From a virus, in IMG/VR virus record IMGVR_UViG_3300031722_000534, positions 1-42,599 of that record: a stretch of DNA of 42,599 nt; one strand, 5' to 3'. The position numbers and the translations under genes are program-made. Of this stretch, positions 36,080 through 42,599 are shown in pieces. Each line of letters begins with the position of its first letter. The first letter of the stretch is position 1. The notes under the pieces were generated by a model. That model did no database searches and had not been told where the DNA came from. It saw nothing but the letters and a program-made list of their open reading frames with translations.

Positions 36080-39000
36080 TTCTTGAAGCCTTTCTTCATA
36101 TCGTCATACTGGCGAGTTAGTCGTTTAGCTTCCTCAACTACGTTGCCTGCCGTATAAGCACGGCGACCTGGCTCGTTGCCTGAAGTTCGGATCGTACTAT
36201 CTAACCCTGTCTGAACTACTGGATCTGGCTCATTAGCGTATTCACATTCGTCAACTTCATCATACGCATCTGTACCTTCAATCGCTGCGTCTACTTCAGA
36301 TTCGATGTCGTCGGCTACGTCGGAGTAATCAGGCTCGCATTCATCATCGGCTTGGATAGAGTCGATTGCTGCCATCATCGACGGAATGCCAACTGGTTGT
36401 GCGGTGATCGTAGGCGTTGCAGACATACCGCTCAATCTACGCAACACCGACATCACGTCTTCTTCGCCGTCGGCTTGGACGCTGAGGATAACGTTTTCCT
36501 TCAGCGCCTTACGAGCTTCCTCTTTCGTTTTCTTGTATTGAGCTTTGAACTCTGCGTCAGACAATCCGCCTTGCTTTTCAGACTTGAGGTCTTGTTGCAA
36601 TGCTTTGACCTTGCCTTCTTTGACTGGCTTCTTCGATTCAAACATTTCTGGTTCTGCTGCTAGCTGGTCAATGTTTGCGCGATCCGGGACTACCTTTGTC
36701 TTAGGCTTAGCACCAATACGAACTTCTTCGCCGTCAATGCCTTGAATAAATCCGCCAACTGCGTTGATAACCACCCGTGCTGTTGCTCTACCAATAACCA
36801 CTAGTTCGTTGTTGTCGAAGAAGAAGTCTAACCCTTCGTCAAGACCGAGATTAGATAGTTTTTCAATGATGCGAGCCTGTTCGGCTTCAGTCATTTCAAC
36901 TAGCACATCTTCATCACCAATATTTTGTGTTGGATCAAAACTGTCTTCGCCGAGTTCGTCGTCTTCGTGGAATGCTACTTTACCTGATTGTGATCTCCAT
37001 GCTAGTTCGTCACCATGCTGATTACGAACTTCATCTGCGAACGGATTTACTTTTGGACGACCATCGTCGACTCGAGCCTTAGCTGCGGCCCATTCTTTGT
37101 CTTGAGCTGCCAATTTAGCTTTGCGAAGTGCTAACGCTGCATTATCCATCTCGGCTTCATCAAGATCTTCTTCGCCGATAATCGGTTCACCCTTGTCGCC
37201 ATATCCGCCGGCGCCACGTATTAACGCATCAGCAGCAAATTTGTTAGATGCTGGCTCATCAGCACCGTATTCTGAATCGCTATCTAATCCTGATCCATCA
37301 CCTTGCTTCAGCTTGTTTTCGATCCATTCTAACGGATCACCATCACGTGCCTTAGCGACGCCGTATGGCATTTCACCATTGTTGCAGAAGTGGTCAAACA
37401 ATTCATTGTATAGTTCGCTCGAATCGTCTAGTTCACCAGTTTCTTTGTATTGCTTGGCTTCGTATGGATACTTGTCAAAGATGTCTTGAATTTCTGGGTC
37501 AAGCAAATCAGCATCTTCAGTAACGCTTTGCGCTCCATTGTCTAACTCAGAGTGCAGTTTGTTAGACACCCAGTCGTATGGGTCACCATCACGCGACTTA
37601 GCAACGCCGTATGGCATTTCACCGTTGTTGAGATAGTGGTCGTACAATGCATCAAACAAGTTGTCGTCTAACTCACTACCCATGTCGAAGTTTGTAGCTT
37701 CGTGTGGGAATCTACGGAGGATCTTTGCTACGCTTGGGCTAGCGCGGAAGCGAACGCCTTCGATGATAAATGTTTGCTTGGTCATAATTTTTCCTTCAGT
37801 GGTCGTTTTCTTAGCTTGACCTTCTAACTTCTTGACTAATGCTGCTGCCTTCAGTGTTTCTTTTGTCTCGTGGCCATTCTTCGTAATCGACTTAGACAGC
37901 GCCTTCTTAGCTTGAGCTAACTTAGGATCTGCTGATTCTGGCAGTTTGCCTTTAGGGCCGGCCATGTGCTCCCGTTTAACTCGAGTAATCTTAGCCTTAG
38001 TGTGATACGCGCCTTTAGTTAGTGCTTCCTTACGAATCTTTGCATCTTCTAACGAATTCAGGGTGCCACCATCATGCACCCAGCCGCCTGGCTTAGTATA
38101 ATCATTTGACTGACGCCATACTTGATAGGTATAATCTTTATCGACTGGATTGCCTAATGTGTAATTTTCGGCGCCGTGCATTCCTTCTTCCACTGCTGGT
38201 TTCGCTGCTGGCTTCGCTGCTGGTTTGACCTCGGTGGCGCGGATCACCTTAACATTCTTCAACCCTCTTTCTTCAGCACGGATCTTAGCGACATATTTAG
38301 CGTGGGCAGCATCTTCAACAGCGTCAATCGTAAATGTCCCGCCAAAGGTAGTGCTTGGTCGATCACCGTCGTAACGAATCAACACCTTGAATTTCCTACT
38401 GCCTGCGCTCTCGTTCATAGTTTTTCCTTTATTCTCCACAGATTCGCAACGTTCGTTGTATCGATCTCGTTTGCCCATTTCGAACTCGTCTTCCCACCGA
38501 TCTGCCTCGATCGAATCTTGTGGGAATGGATTCTTTGGTTCTGGCTCTTTACGCAACGAACGGCTGAAATATCCCATACCCAAGGTATATGGATCTTCTG
38601 TTGTGCCTTCAGCTTCTGTTACTGCTGCAACTGGTTCGGATGCAGCATCAGTAATCTTGAATACTGCTGCAAAGTGCGAACTGTTTTTAAGGCTAGCACC
38701 ACCGTTAAATGCTGCCCAATGGTCATACGAGTCAACTAACTGTGCTTCTAGGCCGGCTTTAGCTAACTCACCTGCTATCCTAGCTGCCCACTTGTCTTCA
38801 TCCATTCCGTTGCGGTAGTAGTAACCCTTGCGGAAGATATAGTTTCCTTCTTTATCCTTCGATATCTGGTCTGCCCAAACTGCATTCTTGATTTTAGAGG
38901 CTAGCGAAGGTGCTTTGGCTTCTACAACATTGTCAACGCTGTCAGTTAGGTTGCCGTATTGCATCTTGTTGATTGCTTTTTCAACACCTCTGTGTCTCTT

Positions 39001-40338
39001 ACTTGAACTAGCAGATGCTGGGTAATCTGGGTCTATTTTTTTCTTACGTGTTTCGATCCGATCTCGGGCCTTGTCAATCTTGCTGCGATGAACAGACGCA
39101 CCGCTCTTCGTGTATCTGCGATCTTTGTACCAGCCACTGATTTTTTCTTGGTCTGCTGCGACTTTAGGGTCAGCGTCGAGCTCTTTTCCGTGGGCTGCTC
39201 TAGCCTTAGCATCTTGGCGAGCTTTCTGCACGTAGCTACCTAAAGTAGCACCAGAAATTTCGTCGATTTGCTCATCTTCGTTCATTTCGGTTGCGTCTGG
39301 TCCAGCTGGTTTGTTGTAGACTGAGCCAACTTCGCCGTCCCACTCACCAACATCACGCCCGCCTAAGGTAGCTGCTCCGATGTCTCGATCACCACGGAAT
39401 CCGCATCCTGGGTGCGCTTTGCGGCAGGCTGCTTTCCAACCATGCCACGACGTATATTCTTTCTCGCCCATGTGGTTCGTTGCTTCGTCTATGTTTTCGT
39501 CGGGATTATATAACCCTATGATGTTTTTTGCGGATATAAACGCCGAGCCTTGCGCGTCGATATTACCACCTAGATTGCTGTACGACACAGTAGCACCAAG
39601 GCCGTGACGAGGATGTGGTGTTGACATATAGTCAGTTAGTACAATGCCGACGCCTATACGGCCCGACGGCTTACGAAACTCTATTTTTTTGCCTGATTGC
39701 AAACTAGTCAATGGTTGATCAGCAGCTTCATCTGTAACCATCGGGGCTGGATCGTCGAGATCGTATGGATCTTCGTTCCATTCATCTTCTGGATTGATCA
39801 CTGCTTCGCCTAAGTCTCCGAACTCACGCTCTAGGTCTTCGTCGTAGTCTGGATCACGTGGATCACGCAACTTGTTAATCTGCTGCTTTCGTTTATAATC
39901 CCGTTCAGCATACAGTTCGCTATCAGGCTCAGAATCAGAGTGGTCATAGCCTTCGTCGATATCATCGTCGTTACCAAAGTATCGTTGAATCCGTGGATCA
40001 TTCTCGTCGACTAGTTTCAGTCTAGAAGGGTGAATGTTCCATCCACGACCATGCCTGTCGCCAATCCAAACTCTGCGGTCATGCGGATCGCCACGCATCT
40101 TAAAGATCTCGCCTGAGCCATCTTGGGTGTCGATGACGTAGCATCCGCTGTAAAGGCTCATAGATTCTTCGTCATTTTCGTCGTATTCGTCGTCTGAATA
40201 AGATTCGTCGAGAGATTCAGTTAGCTTCTTCTTACCCGACGGCAAAGTTTTAGCTGCCTTCTTATCTGTAGTTTTTGTTGTTGGAGTTGTTACCTCAGTA
40301 GATTCTAAGGCTGCTAATTTTGCGAGGATGTCTTTCAT
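36076..40338 (-). CDS. Giant acidic multi-segment protein (putative head-core polyprotein)
   Basis: A 1420-residue protein, start MKDILAKLAALESTE after AAAGG. It looks like beads joined by disordered, Asp/Glu-rich linkers containing many L/I-x-E sites. Recognisable beads: DTQDGSGEIFKMRGDPHDRR ... GRGWNIHPSRL near residue 65-105; DYTYQVWRQSNDYTKPGGWV near 710; two copies of a domain with L-x-NNGEMPYGVAK-x-RDGDP around 865-985; and VLRRLSGM near 1305. No enzyme motif seen. I infer a scaffold or injected polyprotein trimmed by the prohead protease. Confidence 0.82.
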   Translation of the reverse strand: MKDILAKLAALESTEVTTPTTKTTDKKAAKTLPSGKKKLTESLDESYSDDEYDENDEESMSLYSGCYVIDTQDGSGEIFKMRGDPHDRRVWIGDRHGRGWNIHPSRLKLVDENDPRIQRYFGNDDDIDEGYDHSDSEPDSELYAERDYKRKQQINKLRDPRDPDYDEDLEREFGDLGEAVINPEDEWNEDPYDLDDPAPMVTDEAADQPLTSLQSGKKIEFRKPSGRIGVGIVLTDYMSTPHPRHGLGATVSYSNLGGNIDAQGSAFISAKNIIGLYNPDENIDEATNHMGEKEYTSWHGWKAACRKAHPGCGFRGDRDIGAATLGGRDVGEWDGEVGSVYNKPAGPDATEMNEDEQIDEISGATLGSYVQKARQDAKARAAHGKELDADPKVAADQEKISGWYKDRRYTKSGASVHRSKIDKARDRIETRKKKIDPDYPASASSSKRHRGVEKAINKMQYGNLTDSVDNVVEAKAPSLASKIKNAVWADQISKDKEGNYIFRKGYYYRNGMDEDKWAARIAGELAKAGLEAQLVDSYDHWAAFNGGASLKNSSHFAAVFKITDAASEPVAAVTEAEGTTEDPYTLGMGYFSRSLRKEPEPKNPFPQDSIEADRWEDEFEMGKRDRYNERCESVENKGKTMNESAGSRKFKVLIRYDGDRPSTTFGGTFTIDAVEDAAHAKYVAKIRAEERGLKNVKVIRATEVKPAAKPAAKPAVEEGMHGAENYTLGNPVDKDYTYQVWRQSNDYTKPGGWVHDGGTLNSLEDAKIRKEALTKGAYHTKAKITRVKREHMAGPKGKLPESADPKLAQAKKALSKSITKNGHETKETLKAAALVKKLEGQAKKTTTEGKIMTKQTFIIEGVRFRASPSVAKILRRFPHEATNFDMGSELDDNLFDALYDHYLNNGEMPYGVAKSRDGDPYDWVSNKLHSELDNGAQSVTEDADLLDPEIQDIFDKYPYEAKQYKETGELDDSSELYNELFDHFCNNGEMPYGVAKARDGDPLEWIENKLKQGDGSGLDSDSEYGADEPASNKFAADALIRGAGGYGDKGEPIIGEEDLDEAEMDNAALALRKAKLAAQDKEWAAAKARVDDGRPKVNPFADEVRNQHGDELAWRSQSGKVAFHEDDELGEDSFDPTQNIGDEDVLVEMTEAEQARIIEKLSNLGLDEGLDFFFDNNELVVIGRATARVVINAVGGFIQGIDGEEVRIGAKPKTKVVPDRANIDQLAAEPEMFESKKPVKEGKVKALQQDLKSEKQGGLSDAEFKAQYKKTKEEARKALKENVILSVQADGEEDVMSVLRRLSGMSATPTITAQPVGIPSMMAAIDSIQADDECEPDYSDVADDIESEVDAAIEGTDAYDEVDECEYANEPDPVVQTGLDSTIRTSGNEPGRRAYTAGNVVEEAKRLTRQYDDMKKGFKK

Positions 40339-40910
40339 TTTGTGATACCTTTCATCGGGCTAACGTTATTCTGTGGTGCGTCATTCATCGACTTAGCTGC
40401 TGGCTCTACCTTTGCTGCGAATTCTTGTTTGCGTGACTCGAGCTCTTTCATCATGCTCTCGATACGTTTCGTGCCGACCTGAGGTTGCCCACTTTCAGTA
40501 GTCTCAATCTCAGTATTCAGCAGTGCTTCTTTCTTCTTCGGAGGATTGAGCTCTGCATCAATCTCGTCATCGCGACGAAGTTCTTCCGGTTGATTAGCTG
40601 GAATTACTACAATGTCGCCTAGCGAGATTCGACCTTGCGACCCTAAAACAGAACGAATCTGGTCGTCAGTGCAAGGATATTTCAAAGCAACAGTAATCAA
40701 GAATACGTCACAGGCACCGTGTTGCGGGAAGTCAAAGTTTCGTGAAGTAATAGGCAAGTGCTTAGGCTTGCTAATTCTGCTAACGCCAAATGACGATAAC
40801 GCATGTTCTACGCGGTCTAACATCTCACTGCTCACCTCAGGGGTTGCTAGCTTGATTTTGAATTCGTATTCTTTTTCTTCGTTTAAGATGTATTCTACCA
40901 ATGATTTCAT
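40335..40910 (-). CDS. Hypothetical protein with targeting-like leader
   Basis: A 191-residue protein starting MKSLVEYILNEEKEYEFKIK. ILNE-E could be a prohead protease site. The first 110 residues form an alpha/beta domain (LATPEVSSEMLDRVEHALSS, then FGVSRISKPKHLPITSRNFD), the rest is a charged helical tail. ATAAATA at 40934-40941 lies 23 nt upstream. Ends 4 nt into the next gene, so it is coupled to the giant protein. Confidence 0.8.
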   Translation of the reverse strand: MKSLVEYILNEEKEYEFKIKLATPEVSSEMLDRVEHALSSFGVSRISKPKHLPITSRNFDFPQHGACDVFLITVALKYPCTDDQIRSVLGSQGRISLGDIVVIPANQPEELRRDDEIDAELNPPKKKEALLNTEIETTESGQPQVGTKRIESMMKELESRKQEFAAKVEPAAKSMNDAPQNNVSPMKGITK

Positions 40911-40932
40911 AACGCAATTCCTCTATATTTAG

Positions 40933-41448
40933 TTATTTATCCGAATCTTTGGATTGATTCAAAATTGACTTCAGCAAATCGTTACGGCTCATCACTACGC
41001 CTTCTCCTTCGATAGGATCAGCTGCTGAGCCGCCGGCTGGGGTCACTTTCTGCACGTTCTGATCCAGTCTAGCCTTTTTCAGCTGAAGGTCAACCATTTT
41101 GAGCTTCTTGTCCATCTTTGCCATCTTGGCGGTCACTGCGTGGCCTAGCATCGCGCTGGCTGACTGAAGGATCGGTCCAGAGAATCTCGCTTCAACGTTC
41201 ATCGCGAGATCCATTAGGTTCGTGAAGCTATCGGTCGCTAGCTTGGCTAGATCATCCATCTCGGCGTCGCTTGCTACAAGATCATTGACGGTAGGCAACG
41301 CTGCGTCAATCTTGTCGATTGCGCGATTCGTCTCGGCTATCACGAGCTGGTTCTGCGATATCTCTTCATAGGTCTCGTCATTGTCTTGGCCATCGGTGAT
41401 TGTTGGCCCAGGTGGTAGGTTGAATAGATCTTCTAATTTCTTGGTCAT
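40933..41448 (-). CDS. 16: Terminase small subunit gp16-like
   Basis: A 171-residue protein started at 41448 (MTKKLEDLFNLPPG) after GGAAG; the frame extends further upstream without a site. The layout fits T4 gp16: disordered acidic N-terminus, a central helical coiled-coil segment (ARFSGPILQSASAMLGHAVT then AKMAKMDKKLKMVDLQLKKA) and a flexible C-terminus. gp16 rings recognise DNA ends and stimulate gp17. The call is from architecture and neighbourhood, so moderate. Confidence 0.68.
   Translation of the reverse strand: MTKKLEDLFNLPPGPTITDGQDNDETYEEISQNQLVIAETNRAIDKIDAALPTVNDLVASDAEMDDLAKLATDSFTNLMDLAMNVEARFSGPILQSASAMLGHAVTAKMAKMDKKLKMVDLQLKKARLDQNVQKVTPAGGSAADPIEGEGVVMSRNDLLKSILNQSKDSDK
40934..40941 (-). 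promoter_or_regulatory. T4-like late promoter box
   Basis: Minus-strand GATAAATA, 23 nt before the start at 40910; it overlaps the 3' end of the gp16-like gene. Confidence 0.55.
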
Positions 41449-41449
41449 G

Positions 41450-41887
41450 TTATTTCTTCCTTTTGTTGCCAGCAAATAAATCGTGTTCAGTAACGATCCT
41501 GAACTGGATGTTCTTGGCTGCGCAAAATGCTCGGGCTGCTTGCCACTTCGCCATATTGATTGCTACCTTAGCCTTGTCTAGCCCGCTGCGGGCAGTCTCG
41601 AAGGTCGCCTCCTTTGATGGCTTGATCTCGATCAACTCAACGTGATTTTCACCATTCGCATCTTGATACACAATGAAGAAGTCAGGCACGTAGGTCGTGT
41701 TTTTGCCGCTGAGAGGGTTACGGTACGGGATACGAATAGCCTCTGACGCCCATTGTGTTACACTAGGATGGTTATCGCAGAAGGTCATAAAAGCAAACTC
41801 CCATGAGCTACGATAAGTCGGTGAATGTGTTCCGGCGTATTTTTCCGGATGCTTCATCGTAAATTTACCCTGGGCGTATTTTGCCAT
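41450..41887 (-). CDS. 4: Head completion nuclease-like protein gp4
   Basis: A 145-residue protein matching T4 gp4 (gp50): FTMKHPEKYAGTHSPTYRSS then WEFAFMTFCD, WASEAIRIPY, YVPDFFIVY and VELIEIKPSKEA, then AKWQAARAFCAAKNIQFRIV and TEHDLF. PDF...EIKP is the PD-(D/E)xK signature of the TnsA-like fold. It finishes heads before tail joining. The gene lies just upstream of the gp16-like gene in one transcription unit. Confidence 0.93.
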   Translation of the reverse strand: MAKYAQGKFTMKHPEKYAGTHSPTYRSSWEFAFMTFCDNHPSVTQWASEAIRIPYRNPLSGKNTTYVPDFFIVYQDANGENHVELIEIKPSKEATFETARSGLDKAKVAINMAKWQAARAFCAAKNIQFRIVTEHDLFAGNKRKK

Positions 41888-41889
41888 CG

Positions 41890-42252
41890 TTACACCAGCA
41901 ATGTTCGGGTGATGTATTTGCTAGGCTTTGGTGCGTTGGTCAATCCCAGCAACGATGTTCCGATACGATTAAGGTTTAAGAACATGACTAAGTAGCTGTT
42001 AAGATCGCCCTTCGGCAATGCAACGAACTGAGTAAGGACTGCCATCGGATCTAAGTTCTGTGCTTTTGCAGTATAGATAAGAGCACCAGCTAATGCTTTT
42101 GCTGACCCTTTTGTTTGCGTGATAGATTCAAAAAATCCGAGGATAGCTTCGTCAACATCTTGAGAGATGTTGATGTTTGGCTTCAAAAAATTATTGAAGT
42201 AGTCAGTTGTAATGTCTGTTGGTAACGAAGGTAAGTTGTTTATTTGTGTCAT
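41890..42252 (-). CDS. Conserved T4-like structural-region protein
   Basis: A 120-residue helical protein, LPSLPTDITTDYFNNFLKPN ... ALAGALIYTAKAQNLDPMAV ... YLVMFLNLNRIGTSLLGL. I recognise this pattern from cyanophage and pelagiphage genomes next to gp4 and baseplate genes, where it is annotated only as conserved. Two nt separate it from gp4. Function unknown. Confidence 0.85.
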   Translation of the reverse strand: MTQINNLPSLPTDITTDYFNNFLKPNINISQDVDEAILGFFESITQTKGSAKALAGALIYTAKAQNLDPMAVLTQFVALPKGDLNSYLVMFLNLNRIGTSLLGLTNAPKPSKYITRTLLV

Positions 42253-42258
42253 AAGATT

Positions 42259-42599
42259 TTATTGGTTAGACGCAGCGTCTATACCTTCCATAGAGGTCGT
42301 GTTTACCGCTCGAGTTTCACCGTTCGCTACTATTGCCGATGATGAGCTAGATAGATTCGAAGGCATAATCCCTTTAACGCCAGTCGACAAAGCTTTAGTT
42401 AATCCAGAAGTAACACCGTCGATTGCGCTAGTGATGCCAGATACTGCATTAGTAAGCCCGGTGCCGATAGAAGATAACGAATTAGATAGTCCAGGAATAC
42501 CAGTACTACCCGGGCTCGAAGTTGACCCATAGGCAGAGTATGGTCCACTGGATCCAGTCACACCAGTCTCGAGATCATTGATCCCGACGGCTCTCGACG
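42259..42599 (-). CDS. C-terminal end of a structural protein, cut by window edge
   Basis: An open frame enters from the right edge and ends at 42259. The visible 113 residues are Ser/Gly/Ala-rich and low in complexity (SSPGSTGIPGLSNSLSSIGT, GITSAIDGVTSGL), like tails or linkers of baseplate and fibre proteins. The domain that would identify it lies outside the window. Confidence 0.7.
   Translation of the reverse strand, partial: SRAVGINDLETGVTGSSGPYSAYGSTSSPGSTGIPGLSNSLSSIGTGLTNAVSGITSAIDGVTSGLTKALSTGVKGIMPSNLSSSSSAIVANGETRAVNTTSMEGIDAASNQ

Noticed and set aside
38176-38739. Plus-strand open frame of 187 codons
   Set aside because: Lies antisense inside the 1420-residue gene, rich in Cys/Phe/Trp as expected for a shadow of Lys/Glu-rich coding sequence.

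Overview
The window looks like a stretch of a large T4-like (contractile-tailed, myovirus-type) bacteriophage genome infecting a Gram-negative, probably proteobacterial, host. Nearly everything is encoded on the minus strand. Recognisable T4-type proteins are the recombinase UvsX, a UvsY-like mediator, single-stranded DNA-binding protein gp32, large terminase gp17, a gp16-like small terminase and head-completion nuclease gp4. Many late-type genes are preceded by an ATAAATA box like the T4 late promoter. A separate set of sigma70-type promoters (TTGACA/TTGACT, 16-17 bp, TATAAT-like) drives host-interaction and RNA genes. I had only the sequence; all homology calls are from recognition, not searches.

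Layout. (1) 1-2.6 kb: a small cysteine-containing protein cut by the window edge, a small acidic protein, a complete methyl-accepting chemotaxis receptor and RNase HI. (2) 2.6-16.9 kb: a giant RNA island. I count about 50 tRNA genes with readable anticodons covering all 20 amino acids, including initiator-type tRNA-Met, plus roughly ten degenerate or tRNA-like elements. They are interrupted by a GIY-YIG homing endonuclease and a dozen small proteins. Several tRNAs are strange: an inverted T-loop signature (A54/U58) in seven genes, C33 in five, short-variable-loop Leu tRNAs, a Leu tRNA with a 32-nt insertion in its anticodon loop, and a class-II scaffold carrying an Asn anticodon. From 14.2 to 16.8 kb the DNA is rich in long inverted repeats that look like structured non-coding RNAs behind tandem sigma70-type promoters. 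(3) 17-20.8 kb: a MESH1/SpoT-like ppGpp hydrolase, a second SCSC zinc-type small protein, a lone plus-strand membrane protein, a P-loop kinase and a methyltransferase. (4) 20.8-28.2 kb: a recombination/replication block (uvsY, uvsX, two radical SAM enzymes, gp32). (5) 28.3-42.6 kb: virion-assembly genes, including large acidic proteins likely to be internal head/core components, a terminase ATPase paralogue next to full-length gp17, gp16-like, gp4 and a truncated structural gene at the right edge.

Together the genes suggest a phage that brings much of its own decoding apparatus, blunts host alarmone signalling (ppGpp hydrolase), may reprogram host motility (chemoreceptor), and packages DNA with a gp16/gp17 motor accompanied by a second ATPase-only subunit. 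Several proteins begin with a short MK-x-x-x-F-I-x-E type leader that resembles the T4 capsid-targeting sequence, so they may be injected with the DNA.
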